64,000 nt of DNA from an uncultured Acetatifactor sp. (GCA_947627535.1 CANQWM010000013.1:1-64000), one strand, 5' to 3'. Positions 18,470 through 29,244 are shown, counted from the stretch's first letter. The notes: a model not told the origin generated them from the sequence alone. Translations and numbers: made by a program.

Positions 18470-20467
18470 TTACACCTTGAAAGATGCAACCGTCCTGTTC
18501 AGAGACTCGCTGAGTCTCTCCAGTTCCTCCATCTGGGAAAGCACATCCTTTGAATTTACGTTGGAGTTTTCCACAGTCTGCTTCATTTTCTCCATATAAT
18601 CCGCGATCTCACCTACCAATTCCGTAATGGCGCTGAGAGATTCGTTGATTCCGGTCATGCTGGCGCTCATCTCCTGAGAGGAAGCGCCGAGATCGCTGGA
18701 GATATCGCTGTAGAACGCGGCGTCCTTCTCATACATCTGCGCCAGACCGGTCATTCCCTTATAGTCTTCCATCACTCTTTGGTTCATAAATTCCAGCAGT
18801 TTGGAAGAGCTCTCGGACAGGAAGGACACATTCTCCGTCACGCTTTCCGTCACCTGCCGGATCTTGTCAACAGCCAGCCTGGAATTATCCGCCAGCTGCC
18901 GGATCTCCTCCGCCACAACGGCAAAGCCTTTTCCGGCCTCTCCTGCCCTCGCCGCCTCGATGGAAGCATTCAGGGCCAGCAGGTTGGTCTGGGAACTGAT
19001 GGAGAGGATCTCCTCTGTCAGGGTATCGATCTCCTTTACCCTCTGGCTGTCTGCAATGGCCTTCTCAAGCTCTCCCTTGCTGCCTTCATAGAGCGCCATA
19101 GCCGCACTTGCCGACTTTTCGGAATTTTCATGCTGTCTGCCGGCGCGTTCCATAATATCGCTGGACTGCGCCGCGGCCTCGCTTGCCTTTCTTGCCACAT
19201 TGTCTATGGCCTCTCCCAGCTCCCGGGCCGTCTGACGGATGCTCTCCGCCAGCTCCTTCGCTTCTTCGGTCTGGCTCATAACCCGGCCCGCGGAATCCGC
19301 AATGCTTACAATATCCCGGTTCAGCCCCGTCATTTTCGTGGAGGTTCCCTCCGCGATGGCGCCGATGCTGCCCGCCTCCTGCTTGGTGTTCAGAATAATG
19401 CCACGGATCTGTTGCTTCACCTCTACGGTGGCAGTCTTGATCTGTTCCGTCTCGTCTTTATACTGGCTGGGAATTCCCCGCTCCATCACAGTGTTTTCCG
19501 AAAAGTCTCCGGACGCAAACTGCTTCAGCATCTGAACCGGCGCCAGCAGCTTTCCGATCAGGCTTGCCATGAATACGGCCACCAGCACAATAACCAGCAC
19601 CACCACGATCATGGGAAGCATGCTCATGGCGATCAGGGATCCTGCAACGTTCGCCCTGGGTTCCGCCACGCCCAGACGCCATCCGCAGCCTGAGATCTCC
19701 GCCAGCGCAAAATAACATTTCGTGCCGTCATAGTCCTTCAGGAGAATTTGATCCCCGCCCGCGTCCGCCAGCAGGCTTTCCAGCCCCGGCATCACGTCCG
19801 TCACCGAAACCGCGGAATCCTTTGTGGGTTCAAAGTCCTTGTTCCTGTGGGCCACGTAATTGCCTGCGCTGTCCACAAGGAACCCGTAAACGCCGTCGGC
19901 GTAATTGATATTGTTGGTCAGGTCCGTCACCGTACCCAGCGAGACGTCCAGGCCGATCACCGACGCCACCTCGCCTTCTATCACCACCGGCACGGCAATC
20001 GTCATGCACATCTGGCCCGTTATCGCGTCCAGATAGGGGTCCATCACAATGATCCGCCTCTCCGAAGAAGCCTGTATGTACCAGCCTCTCTGCACCGGAT
20101 CGTAATCGGGGGCCACTTCCGCCTCGTGGTTTGACTGAATAAATCTGCTGTCAGGCGTTCCGCAGTAAAGGTTCAAAAGCTCATCCCGGCCGGCCGCATG
20201 GGTATCCACCACTGTCTGGAGGAAATCCGTCTCCAGGCTTCCCACAGCCTCTATGCTTGCCGCCGTTCCTTCCGCAAGCATCTTCTCGCTCTCGATCCAT
20301 GCGTTGATCTCCTCCGCATACCGGTCCGCATACAGCTGCAGTTCCTGTGCCTGATCGTTCATCAGGCGGTTCGCCGCTATTGTCACGACGCCGACCGTCG
20401 TAAGAAGAATGCTCACGACCACGATACAGATCACGCTGAAGGTCAATTTTCCCTTGATTGTCCTCAT
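18470..20467 (-). CDS. Methyl-accepting chemotaxis protein (Cache sensor, HAMP, MCP signalling domain)
   Basis: N-terminal TM, extracellular sensor [20 protein letters not shown]; signalling hairpin [43 protein letters not shown]. Confidence 0.92.
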   Translation of the reverse strand: MRTIKGKLTFSVICIVVVSILLTTVGVVTIAANRLMNDQAQELQLYADRYAEEINAWIESEKMLAEGTAASIEAVGSLETDFLQTVVDTHAAGRDELLNLYCGTPDSRFIQSNHEAEVAPDYDPVQRGWYIQASSERRIIVMDPYLDAITGQMCMTIAVPVVIEGEVASVIGLDVSLGTVTDLTNNINYADGVYGFLVDSAGNYVAHRNKDFEPTKDSAVSVTDVMPGLESLLADAGGDQILLKDYDGTKCYFALAEISGCGWRLGVAEPRANVAGSLIAMSMLPMIVVVLVIVLVAVFMASLIGKLLAPVQMLKQFASGDFSENTVMERGIPSQYKDETEQIKTATVEVKQQIRGIILNTKQEAGSIGAIAEGTSTKMTGLNRDIVSIADSAGRVMSQTEEAKELAESIRQTARELGEAIDNVARKASEAAAQSSDIMERAGRQHENSEKSASAAMALYEGSKGELEKAIADSQRVKEIDTLTEEILSISSQTNLLALNASIEAARAGEAGKGFAVVAEEIRQLADNSRLAVDKIRQVTESVTENVSFLSESSSKLLEFMNQRVMEDYKGMTGLAQMYEKDAAFYSDISSDLGASSQEMSASMTGINESLSAITELVGEIADYMEKMKQTVENSNVNSKDVLSQMEELERLSESLNRTVASFKV

Positions 20468-20528
20468 AGGCGAGTGCCCCTTTCTCACGGTAATTCGATA
20501 AAGTTTTCTCTTACACGTTCCCCAACTC

Positions 20529-20625
20529 ATTATACCACATGCGCAGAAAAGGAAGCGCCGCGCATGCGGCATCATGGCTATGTAATAGCCATGGATTCTG
20601 CACCAGCAGAATTATTATACCACAT
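20529..20625 (-). promoter_or_regulatory. Tandem extended -10 promoter elements flanking three hairpins
   Basis: ATTATACCACAT at 20529-20540 and 20614-20625 (minus strand TGTGGTATAAT); between them GCCGCgcatGCGGC, CATGGCTATgtaATAGCCATG and ATTCTGCaccaGCAGAAT. Confidence 0.55.
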
Positions 20626-20684
20626 TCCGTGAAAAACAGAAAGCATGATTTGAGTAAAAATCATACGCTTTTAAGTTTTCCGGT

Positions 20685-22460
20685 TCAAAGGCCAACCCCC
20701 TTTTCCCCGCTCACGATAAAACCAACATCCTCCACGCTGCCGCCTGCGGCAATCTCCCCGTTATAATCCACGGAAGAAATGGTAAGCCTGCTGCCCGAGA
20801 CCTGATAGCTTCCGTTCCAGCCGTCCGACAGCGTGATGTCACAGCCAAAATCCAGCTCCACCGTCCAGCCGCTGCAGGCCGTATCCCCCGTATTTGTGAT
20901 CGTCAGCGTATACTGAAGACAGTCCCGTCCGTCCTGCTCCCAGGAATTGGCAAGCACGGCGGAGATCTGCAGACCGTTCCCACCGTTTAAGACCACCGCC
21001 GTCCGATCCTGCGCGCCGCCTTCCTCCGTCCGGCTGTTCTCGCCCTGGTCCTGTCCCTCATCCTGTCTGCCGCTCTGTTTCCGGCCGTCGTCCGCACCTT
21101 TGGTATCTCCGCCTCCCTCCGGCTTTTCCATCCGGGAATTTCCCGCCCCATCGGCGCTTTCTCCGGTGAGAAGTTCATACAGCCATTTCCCCGTCTCGCT
21201 CAGGTCCTCCGCTCCGAAGCCGCTTGTCCTGCTGCAACTGCTCTTTAAGAGCGCGGACGTCTCCGCCTTGTTGGACAGGTTCCAGGCCACATAGCTGATC
21301 CCGTACTGTTCCAGCGTGTCAATCCACTGATCCGCCTCATCCCGGTCGATCCCGCCGTTTCCGCTGGCATCACAGATACCGTACTCCGACACAAAAACGG
21401 GAAGCCCGGCATCGACAGCGTCCGCCAGGGTCTTCCGCAGGGACTCCCTGTGGGTGGCGGCGTAAAAATGAAGGGTGTACATGATATTCTCTCTGTCCGT
21501 GATGGGGTCTGCCGCGGCCTGATCCAGATACTGACACCAGTTGGGCGTTCCCACCAGGATCACCCCGTCGCTGTCATTCTCCCGGATGACGTCGATCACC
21601 TGTTCGGCATAGGACTTCACATCGCTCCAGGAGGTGCCGCCGTTGGGCTCGTTGCATACCTCATAAATCACGTTGGTGGAATCCGCATATTCCTCAGACA
21701 TCTCATCAAAAAAGGCTTTTGCTTCCTCCAGATGTGCATTGGGATTTCCGTCTGATAAAATGTGCCAGTCGATGATCACATACAGACCGCATTCCGTTGC
21801 GTATGCCACGCCGTCCCGGATAAGCGCCTTCAGATTCTCTTTGTCGCCGTCCGTGCAGTAACCGCCGCTCTCCGCGGTGTACATGGCAAGACGGATCACG
21901 TCAGCTCCCCATTCTTCCTTCAGCTGGGCAAAACAGTCCTCATTCACATACTCTGGATACCATGCAAGGCCATGGGTACTGATTCCCCGAAGCACAACGG
22001 GATTCCCGTCCGAGTCCACAAGACCGGTCCCCTTCACGGAAAGCGCCGGCAATCCGCCTTCGCCTTCTTCCCGGTCCCGTCCGTTTTGGGGTGTTTCCAG
22101 CTCCGGGTTGTCCTTCCCTTGGGCATTCTGCCCTGAAATCCCCTTCTGCGGGATATCCTCCTCCGGGTTTTCCTTCCCTGAAATGCCCTCCGGGGTATCC
22201 TCTTCCGAAATCTCCTTCCCTGAAATATCCTCCTCAGATATATCCTGCTCCAAGATGCCCTGCCCCGGAATCTCCTTCTTGGAAAGGTCCTGAAAAAGGG
22301 ACCAGATTTTCTCTGCCTTCTCTCTTTCCCGCCTCGACGTTACGGTCTCTTCCTGGCCGCATCCCACAGCCGTCACGTTCAGAAATAATAACAGAACCAG
22401 AAAAAATACTGACCGTCTCTTCCAACGCCGACGATTCCTTTTTTCTCCCTCGCTTCTCAT
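20685..22460 (-). CDS. GH5 lipoprotein with C-terminal CBM2-like domain
   Basis: Lipobox LNVTAVGCGQ; GISTHGLAWYPEYV, YEVCNEPNG, FVSEYGICD; C-term LTITNTGDTACSGWTVELDF; repetitive Glu/Pro linker. Confidence 0.85.
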   Translation of the reverse strand: MRSEGEKRNRRRWKRRSVFFLVLLLFLNVTAVGCGQEETVTSRREREKAEKIWSLFQDLSKKEIPGQGILEQDISEEDISGKEISEEDTPEGISGKENPEEDIPQKGISGQNAQGKDNPELETPQNGRDREEGEGGLPALSVKGTGLVDSDGNPVVLRGISTHGLAWYPEYVNEDCFAQLKEEWGADVIRLAMYTAESGGYCTDGDKENLKALIRDGVAYATECGLYVIIDWHILSDGNPNAHLEEAKAFFDEMSEEYADSTNVIYEVCNEPNGGTSWSDVKSYAEQVIDVIRENDSDGVILVGTPNWCQYLDQAAADPITDRENIMYTLHFYAATHRESLRKTLADAVDAGLPVFVSEYGICDASGNGGIDRDEADQWIDTLEQYGISYVAWNLSNKAETSALLKSSCSRTSGFGAEDLSETGKWLYELLTGESADGAGNSRMEKPEGGGDTKGADDGRKQSGRQDEGQDQGENSRTEEGGAQDRTAVVLNGGNGLQISAVLANSWEQDGRDCLQYTLTITNTGDTACSGWTVELDFGCDITLSDGWNGSYQVSGSRLTISSVDYNGEIAAGGSVEDVGFIVSGEKGVGL

Positions 22461-22533
22461 TTTGACTCCATTTCCGCGCTGTTTTCCGCGCTTGTCCGGC
22501 CTGTTTCCTGCGATCCGCAGGATCCTCTTTTTT

Positions 22534-23886
22534 TCACAATGCCGGCAGATATTTTTCGTACAGCATGTTCTGGTCATCAATGCACTGCCAGCTGCTGCTG
22601 GAGCCCGCGGTAACGCACAGATACTCTCTGCCGTTTCCGTCTACAGACAGACTGGCCGCGCAGCTGCCGGACTGATTGACAAATCCGGTCTTGCCGCAGA
22701 GAACCTCTCCATGGGTATCCCTGTCCTCGATTCTGCGGAGAAACCAATTGGACAGCAGGATGCCTTCCGGATGCTGTGTCGTCTGCGCCGTGGTATAGGT
22801 ATGCGCGGACAGCACCTGCCTGCAGAACGGATTGTCAGCCGCCTCCTTCAGAATGACAGCAATATCATACACGGTACTGTAGTGAGCCTCGTCATAAATT
22901 CCCACACAGTTTGTAAAATGGGTGGTTTCAGCAAGCCCCATTTCTTCCAGCTTTTTATTCATCAGCTCCACAAAGGCTTCCTGCGAGCCGGCGGTATAAA
23001 CGGCAAGCCCTACCGCCGCGTCTGCACCGGAGGGAAGCACCGTGCCGTAAAACAGGTCTCTGACCGGAATCTGCTCATCTATCTGAAATCCAGCGATGCT
23101 GCAGTCGTTTACATAGCTGTAATCGGTAATATCTATGGTCATGGTAAAGAGATCATCCAGGATCGCCTCTGTACCGTCCCGGATTCCCAGCGTGTCCGCC
23201 GCGGTAAGGACCGTTAAAATCTTGGTCATGGAAGCAGGACTGATTCCCGCATGGTACTCCTTCCCTGCCAGAACCGTCTGAGACGCCACATCGATCAGAA
23301 TCCCATACTGGCTGACGATCTCTTCCCCAAAGCCTTCCGTTGCCGATGTGGGAGAAGCTTCAAAGACAACGGGCCGGTCTTCTTCCGGCTGTGCTGTGAC
23401 TTCTCCACTGCCGTCTCCCGGCTGCCCTGTGACTTCTCCATCACCGTCTCCCGGCTGTCCTGTGATCTCTCCACCGCCGGTTTCCTGCGCGCCGTCCGGG
23501 CTGCCTGTTTTTTCTCCCTCCCCGGACAGGACTGCGCTCTTTTGGCCTGCCGCAGCATCCTTCCGGAATCCGGCGCCCACTGTTCGGAATGTTTCCTTTA
23601 CCTTTTCCAGACAGCGCTCCATACCGGCGCTGTTTTCAGGAGCAGACTGTACCTCCCCGCCGGAAACTGCGGCGCGGATCAGAGCGCACACACCGATCCC
23701 CGCCGCGGCAAGCAGCGCTGCCGCCGCGCCAAGTATGCACCGATGCAGGATCTGTACCCTGTGCTTTTGACGTCTCATTTCCTCCATATGCTGTTTCCGT
23801 TTCAGAACCCGCTGCCGCTCCGCTTCCTCCTCTTCCTCTGCGTCCCGCACTGTATCTGTTTTTTCTTCTCTTCGTACCTGTTCCAT
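22534..23886 (-). CDS. Serine-type D-Ala-D-Ala carboxypeptidase (DacF/PBP5-like)
   Basis: SMTK (SxxK), SGAD motif, CGKTG (KTG) motif; N-terminal TM. Confidence 0.9.
   Translation of the reverse strand: MEQVRREEKTDTVRDAEEEEEAERQRVLKRKQHMEEMRRQKHRVQILHRCILGAAAALLAAAGIGVCALIRAAVSGGEVQSAPENSAGMERCLEKVKETFRTVGAGFRKDAAAGQKSAVLSGEGEKTGSPDGAQETGGGEITGQPGDGDGEVTGQPGDGSGEVTAQPEEDRPVVFEASPTSATEGFGEEIVSQYGILIDVASQTVLAGKEYHAGISPASMTKILTVLTAADTLGIRDGTEAILDDLFTMTIDITDYSYVNDCSIAGFQIDEQIPVRDLFYGTVLPSGADAAVGLAVYTAGSQEAFVELMNKKLEEMGLAETTHFTNCVGIYDEAHYSTVYDIAVILKEAADNPFCRQVLSAHTYTTAQTTQHPEGILLSNWFLRRIEDRDTHGEVLCGKTGFVNQSGSCAASLSVDGNGREYLCVTAGSSSSWQCIDDQNMLYEKYLPAL
23385..23480. repeat. 33-bp intragenic tandem repeat (11-aa GDGxGEVTGQP)
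   Basis: ccggctg...gtctc units start at 23385, 23418 and 23451. Confidence 0.8.
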
Positions 23887-23991
23887 TAATCCGCGCCTTT
23901 CCGTATTCTTTCGGTCCCGGTACTCCCTGTCCCGCTTCCCTGTTCCCTCTCCTGTCCAGCCTTCCGGTTACGTTCTTCTGGCCTGTATCCG

Positions 23992-24495
23992 TCAGGCCAT
24001 CCTTACCGTCTGATGCCTTATGATATCCGCAAATTCCGCTCCCGCGGCCCTGGCCAGATCCTTCGGCGCCAGAACAAGCTGGGAGCCGATTCGCCCGCCG
24101 CTGACAACGATCTCCGGCAGGGTCTCCGCCGAGCTGTCGATTCTGGTCACATACTGCTTTTTCATCCCCACCGCGGTACAGCCGCCTCGGATGTAGCCCG
24201 TAACGCTGTTGATCTCTTTTACAGGGATCATCTCCACGCTCTTTTCTCCCACGCTTCTGGCCGCCGCCTTCAGATCCAGTTCCTCCGCAATGGGAATCAC
24301 AAAAACAAAGTAATTTCTGCTGCTTCCCACGGTCACCAGTGTCTTATAAACCTTTTCATGGGGCAGGGAAAGCATGTCCGCAACCTGGATGCCGTCCACA
24401 AATTCGCCGCACTCGTAAGTCAGGTGGCGGAAGGGAATCTTCATCGTCTCCAGAATCCGCATTGCATTGGTCTTTATTTCCTTTTGTTTCGCCAT
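23992..24495 (-). CDS. ybaK: Cys-tRNA(Pro)/Cys-tRNA(Cys) deacylase, YbaK family
   Basis: VYKTLVTVGSSRNYFVFVIPIAEELDLKAAARSVGEKSVEMIP; GYIRGGCTAVGMKK. Confidence 0.85.
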   Translation of the reverse strand: MAKQKEIKTNAMRILETMKIPFRHLTYECGEFVDGIQVADMLSLPHEKVYKTLVTVGSSRNYFVFVIPIAEELDLKAAARSVGEKSVEMIPVKEINSVTGYIRGGCTAVGMKKQYVTRIDSSAETLPEIVVSGGRIGSQLVLAPKDLARAAGAEFADIIRHQTVRMA

Positions 24496-24520
24496 ATCCG
24501 CCTCCATCGTTCCATAAATG

Positions 24521-25762
24521 TCATTTCAGGGTATGATAAACCGCCCTGTCATACTCGTACAGCATCAGCGCCGCCGCCACAGCAATATTCAGGGAAGACT
24601 GTCCTTCCGCCATGGGAATCTTGACAAAATCCGTACACCGGTCCAGAATCTCTTTTCTGACGCCGCTGCTCTCGTTCCCCACCACAATCGCAAGATTGGG
24701 AACGTCATACCTCGTGTCATACAGATTCGCGGATTGAAAGCGTGCACTAGTACCCAAAATCTTAAAGTTTTGCCCCCGCAGAAGCTCCATGAGTTCAAAA
24801 TCGTCCGTACAGTAATAGAGCGGGATCCTTCCCACCGCGCCTCTTGCGCCCCTGATGGCGTTTTTGTTAAAGGGATGGACCGACCCGCTTAACAGGATGA
24901 CAGCGTCCGCGCCGGAAGCGTCGGCCGTCCGCAGGACCATTCCCAGATTATCCGGGTTTGATATCCCGTCCAGAATCAGGAAAAAATTTCTGCGGTCCGA
25001 GAGGATCAGTTCGCGCTGGTCATGCATCTTCAGCCTGACACTGCACAGAACCTCCGGCACAGGATTCGTATTTGTCATCGCCGCCATAATGCCCTGACCT
25101 GTCCTGTAGGGCGTCACGTTGTTCTTTTCACACAGCTCCAGAAGACCATTGATACTGTCGCTGTCAAGACTGTCACAGTAAATCAGCTTTTCCACCTGCA
25201 GGCTGTCTTCCAACGCTCGTTTGACCAGGAGCATACCTTCCATCACAATGTGCCCCGTATCAATTCGGTTTTTCAGAGTTGTATACTGCCGGAACTCGGA
25301 TACGATCTCCTCTTTTTTAGAGGCAATGACCCGGACGGTCTTTTTTCTACCGTTTGCATGAATATCACTTAGTTCGGCCAGTCTTCTGCCCCTGACATGA
25401 TAGGAGACCTCCGCCGGTTCCGTTCCGGACAAATATTCCGCCGCCACACGGTAATAAACGGCGTCAAAATAACAGGTAACTTCCTTTTGCACGGGCAGGC
25501 GCCTGAAAAGGTCCCGTACCGCTCTCTCACAGTCTGCCGCAATCAGATATGCCCCGCCGTCCGGATCATAAATCCCGACGCCCCGCAGGACGTTGATTAC
25601 ACTGACATGACAGACAAGTCCCTTATCTGCCTGTCTCAGGCGGTCAAGATAGTTTTCCGCCTGTCTGAGATATTCTTCGGATCCCTCCTGCCGCTTAAAT
25701 CCCTCAAGATAGGAGGCCAGAAATTGTATGCTCTCTTCGTATTGTTCCAATCTGTCTGCCAT
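24521..25762 (-). CDS. TrmH/SpoU-family RNA methyltransferase with long N-terminal domain
   Basis: FFLILDGISNPDNLGMVLRTADASGADAVIL, NLAIVVGNESSGV, IPMAEGQSSLNIAVAAALMLYE. Confidence 0.88.
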   Translation of the reverse strand: MADRLEQYEESIQFLASYLEGFKRQEGSEEYLRQAENYLDRLRQADKGLVCHVSVINVLRGVGIYDPDGGAYLIAADCERAVRDLFRRLPVQKEVTCYFDAVYYRVAAEYLSGTEPAEVSYHVRGRRLAELSDIHANGRKKTVRVIASKKEEIVSEFRQYTTLKNRIDTGHIVMEGMLLVKRALEDSLQVEKLIYCDSLDSDSINGLLELCEKNNVTPYRTGQGIMAAMTNTNPVPEVLCSVRLKMHDQRELILSDRRNFFLILDGISNPDNLGMVLRTADASGADAVILLSGSVHPFNKNAIRGARGAVGRIPLYYCTDDFELMELLRGQNFKILGTSARFQSANLYDTRYDVPNLAIVVGNESSGVRKEILDRCTDFVKIPMAEGQSSLNIAVAAALMLYEYDRAVYHTLK

Positions 25763-25829
25763 ACTTTCATGACGGGGCTGCGCCCTCTTCCCTCCATGGT
25801 CTAATAAAATCAGACACCCCAGCTTTATC

Positions 25830-26363
25830 CTAAACAAAGCAGGATGTAGAGAGGATCTCTCCGTACTCAATCGCCCGATCTATACCGAGCGCAGCCTGCA
25901 TCATCATGGCATGTCCGCTTACGACAACGCAGGAACAGCTCCTGTATTTCTCCAGACACTTCCATACCCTCCTGCGCACCATCTCTGTACTCTCCCATTT
26001 TCTGGGAACTTCATCGGGATAAATGCCTCCATATTTATCATGCTCTTTACACAGCGCCAGGAAATCTTTTTCCTCCGTGACAGTGTGCGTTAAATCCACT
26101 TCCCACTCATGCAGGTCATTCTCGACCGCCACGTCCACGCCCAGGAACCTGGACAGAATGGCCGCGCCCTGCATCGTCCTTGTATAGGGAGAGGAGACAA
26201 TGATATCCACCTTTCGATCAGCCAGCTTCCGGCAGCTTTCCTCTATCTGTCTTTTTCCCCTCTCCGTTAGGCCCGCGTAATCTTTCCCAAAAGGAAATCT
26301 GCTCCAGGAGCCCACACTGTCATAATCCGGTTCGCCATGCCGGACAAATAAAAAAGTCGTCAT
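25830..26363 (-). CDS. Histidine phosphatase (phosphoglycerate mutase-like)
   Basis: FLFVRHGEPDYDS and VVVSGHAMMMQA. Confidence 0.88.
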   Translation of the reverse strand: MTTFLFVRHGEPDYDSVGSWSRFPFGKDYAGLTERGKRQIEESCRKLADRKVDIIVSSPYTRTMQGAAILSRFLGVDVAVENDLHEWEVDLTHTVTEEKDFLALCKEHDKYGGIYPDEVPRKWESTEMVRRRVWKCLEKYRSCSCVVVSGHAMMMQAALGIDRAIEYGEILSTSCFV

Positions 26364-26597
26364 ATTATGACCTTTCTTTGTCAATCGGTTTATGTATGAT
26401 ATCGGTTCAGTTTAACATCGCCCCTTCGGCCTGTCAAGATTTTTCACTGTATTTTTAGCGTTGATCATTCGCCTGAAACATAATAATAATCTGAAATTGA
26501 CGAAACTAAATAGCAGGGAAAGACTTCCCCCGATACAGTTCATCTACGGCGTCCGACAAAACCATTCATTAGATTTTAGTTGCCCTGCTAACAGATC

Positions 26598-27158
26598 CTA
26601 CAGATAATGAATGGCAATCGCAAGATTTAAGTATCCCGCAAAGGTCACCCAGACCAGATACGGCACAAGCAAAAGCCCCGCCCTGCGGTCAATGGGCAGA
26701 AACTGGCGTATGGTCAGGTAGATCAAAAGCCACAGCAGAAGCAGCCAGGCGAAGGCAAAGAAATAGACCTTCAGTTCAAAGAAGAGCAGGGGCCATACCA
26801 TGTTCAAAAGCAGCTGATTCCCGTACAGGGAAAGGGCAAGTCTCCTGTCGCTGCCCTGGGATTCATAGACCCTCCAGGCCGCAACGCCCATCAGTATGTA
26901 GAGAATCGTCCAGACAATGGGAAACAGCCAGCCTGGCGGCGCCAGAGGCGGCTTATAAAGATCCGCATACTGCCGCATTCCCCCTCCTGTGAGCAGTGCG
27001 CTCAGGATGCCGGTGCCCAGACTGATGAAAAGGCTGACCGTCAGCGACTTTATCTCTCCGGCATTCAGGTCCGGTTTCCGGATCACGGGTTTCGTGAGGA
27101 CGGGTTTTCTGAAGACAGGTTTCCGAAAGACAGGTTTTGTTAACACAGGTTTTTTCAT
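26598..27158 (-). CDS. TspO/MBR family protein with repetitive N-terminal extension
   Basis: YKPPLAPPGWLFPIVWTILYILMGVAAWRVY; N-term MKKPVLTKPVFRKPVFRKPVLTKPVIRKPD. Confidence 0.82.
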   Translation of the reverse strand: MKKPVLTKPVFRKPVFRKPVLTKPVIRKPDLNAGEIKSLTVSLFISLGTGILSALLTGGGMRQYADLYKPPLAPPGWLFPIVWTILYILMGVAAWRVYESQGSDRRLALSLYGNQLLLNMVWPLLFFELKVYFFAFAWLLLLWLLIYLTIRQFLPIDRRAGLLLVPYLVWVTFAGYLNLAIAIHYL

Positions 27159-27275
27159 AACAGATTTTATCGTTGCTTTCCATGTTTTCCTTACAGTATA
27201 TGCGGAAACAACCCCAAAAAGTCCCGGGCTGTCAATCCTATACCGGATCGCGCATCCCCCGGACAGGCAAAAGCA

Positions 27276-27303
27276 GGGCGGCATAACCGAAATCATGCCG
27301 CCC
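27276..27303 (-). terminator. Hairpin downstream of etfA (probable end of butyrate operon)
   Basis: GGGCGGCAT/ATGCCGCCC 9-bp stem with weak T run on the minus strand. Confidence 0.5.
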
Positions 27304-27375
27304 CGCAAAATCCTATCTTTCTTATAACGCCCCCGGTTCCCCGGAGCCTTCTTTCTCTGACCGGTCTTTTGAAGG

Positions 27376-28422
27376 TCAATCCTTCTTTGCCAGTTCTGCG
27401 CGCAGCTTCTCGGTGAGGGCGGGAACGATCTTATTCAGGTCGCCTACCACGCCGTAATCCGCAACGTCAAAAATGGGAGCGGTCTCATCCTTGTTGATGG
27501 CAACGATGATGTCGGATTCCTCCATTCCTGCCAGATGCTGGATCGCGCCGGAGATACCGATCGCGAAGTATACGTTGGGCCGGACAGTCTTACCGGTCTG
27601 GCCAACCTGAAGATCCTTGGGCTTCCAGCCGGCGTCAACCACGGCACGGGAACAGCTCACCTGGCCGCCGAGAACCTCCGCCAGATCCTCCAGCATCTTA
27701 AAGTTCTCGGGGCCGCCCATTCCGCGTCCGCCGGACACCAGAATCTTGGCATCCATAATGTCAACGGTATTTGTCACGGCCTTTACCACGTCCATGATCT
27801 CCACATACTTGTGGTCAGGGGTAAATCCGGGATTGAACTCTTCCACATTGGCCTTTACGCCAGGCTTTCTCTCTCTCTTCTGCATCACGCCGGGACGCAC
27901 GGTAGCCATCTGAGGTCTGAAGTCAGGGCACGCGATGGTGGCAATGGTATTGCCGCCAAATGCGGGACGGGTCATCAGAAGCTGGTTATGCTTCTGCTCC
28001 TTGCCGGGAACGGGCGCCAGCGGGAAATCCCCGATCTCAAGCTGGGTGCAGTCGGCGGTCAGGCCGGTATGGATCCTGGCGGATACGCGGGGACCAAGGT
28101 CACGGCCGATAGCGGTTGCGCCGACCAGAAAGATCTCAGGCTTATATTTTCTGATCACGGAAGCCAGCGCATGCGCATAGGGCTCGGTTCTGTATTCCTT
28201 CAGCTCGGGATCATCCACAACGATCACCCTGTCAGCGCCGTACTCCGCAAGCTGGTCCGCCAGATCCCTTACGTTGCTTCCCACCAGAACAGCAGTTACC
28301 TCGGTGCCAAGAGCCTCGGCCAGATCCTTGCCCTTGCCGATCAGCTCGAAGGCGATATTATTTACACAATTGTCTACCTGCTGTGCGAAGACATATACAC
28401 CTTTATATTCTTCTAAATTCAT
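27376..28422 (-). CDS. etfA: Electron transfer flavoprotein subunit alpha
   Basis: [42 protein letters not shown]. Confidence 0.93.
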   Translation of the reverse strand: MNLEEYKGVYVFAQQVDNCVNNIAFELIGKGKDLAEALGTEVTAVLVGSNVRDLADQLAEYGADRVIVVDDPELKEYRTEPYAHALASVIRKYKPEIFLVGATAIGRDLGPRVSARIHTGLTADCTQLEIGDFPLAPVPGKEQKHNQLLMTRPAFGGNTIATIACPDFRPQMATVRPGVMQKRERKPGVKANVEEFNPGFTPDHKYVEIMDVVKAVTNTVDIMDAKILVSGGRGMGGPENFKMLEDLAEVLGGQVSCSRAVVDAGWKPKDLQVGQTGKTVRPNVYFAIGISGAIQHLAGMEESDIIVAINKDETAPIFDVADYGVVGDLNKIVPALTEKLRAELAKKD

Positions 28423-28461
28423 TGTTCTTCCTCCATGTTATATTTTACATCTTTGCGCCCA

Positions 28462-29244
28462 TCAAATGACATGCTTCTCTTTCAGCTTGCCTACAATATA
28501 ATCAACGGACTCTGTGGGATCCAGGTTTACTTTCTCGCCTGCTCCCTTTCTCACCTTGTCGGAAGCCTTTGCAATCTGGGTAGGAGAGCCCTTCAGACCC
28601 AGGTTGGAATCGTCAACGTCCTTCAAATCTGCTCTGCCCCATACGGTGATCTCAGCCTTGCATGCGTCGAAGATTCCGCCGGGAGTCATATATCTGGGCT
28701 CGTTCAGCTCTGCCAGCGCGGTAATCAGGCAGGGCATTTTTGCCTTCAGCACATGGTATCTGTCGTCAAACTGACGCTCCACGATCACGCTGTCTCCCTC
28801 AATCTTCAGGTTCTGCGCATAGGAGATAACGGGGATGTCAAGGTGCTCGGAAATCTGGGGTCCGACCTGCGCGGTGTCACCGTCGATGGCCTGACGGCCA
28901 GTGATGATCAGATCATACTCCATATTTCTCAGCGCGCCAGCCAGGGTCTGGGAAGTAGCCCAGGTATCTGCGCCGCCCAGCACTCTGTCAGTCACAAGAA
29001 CGCCCTTGTCCGCGCCCATTGCCATCGCCTCGCGCAGCACATCCTCCGCCTTGGGAAGGCCCATGGTAAGAACGGTTACCTCCGCGCCGTACTGATCCTT
29101 TAACCTCAGCGCAGCCTCCAGACCGGCCTTGTCGTCGGGATTCATAATCGTCATCATGGCAGCTCTGTCCAGAGTACCGTCGGGATTGAATTTCACGCCG
29201 CCCTTGGTATCGGGGACCTGCTTGATACAAACAACAACTTTCAT
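28462..29244 (-). CDS. etfB: Electron transfer flavoprotein subunit beta
   Basis: MKVVVCIKQVPDT, ITGRQAIDGDTAQVGPQISEHL. Confidence 0.93.
   Translation of the reverse strand: MKVVVCIKQVPDTKGGVKFNPDGTLDRAAMMTIMNPDDKAGLEAALRLKDQYGAEVTVLTMGLPKAEDVLREAMAMGADKGVLVTDRVLGGADTWATSQTLAGALRNMEYDLIITGRQAIDGDTAQVGPQISEHLDIPVISYAQNLKIEGDSVIVERQFDDRYHVLKAKMPCLITALAELNEPRYMTPGGIFDACKAEITVWGRADLKDVDDSNLGLKGSPTQIAKASDKVRKGAGEKVNLDPTESVDYIVGKLKEKHVI

Noticed and set aside
26440-26597. Intergenic complementary segments (aactaaatagcaggg / ttttagttgccctgct)
   Set aside because: The segments are in the wrong order for a simple nested hairpin, and no promoter or conservation evidence is available.
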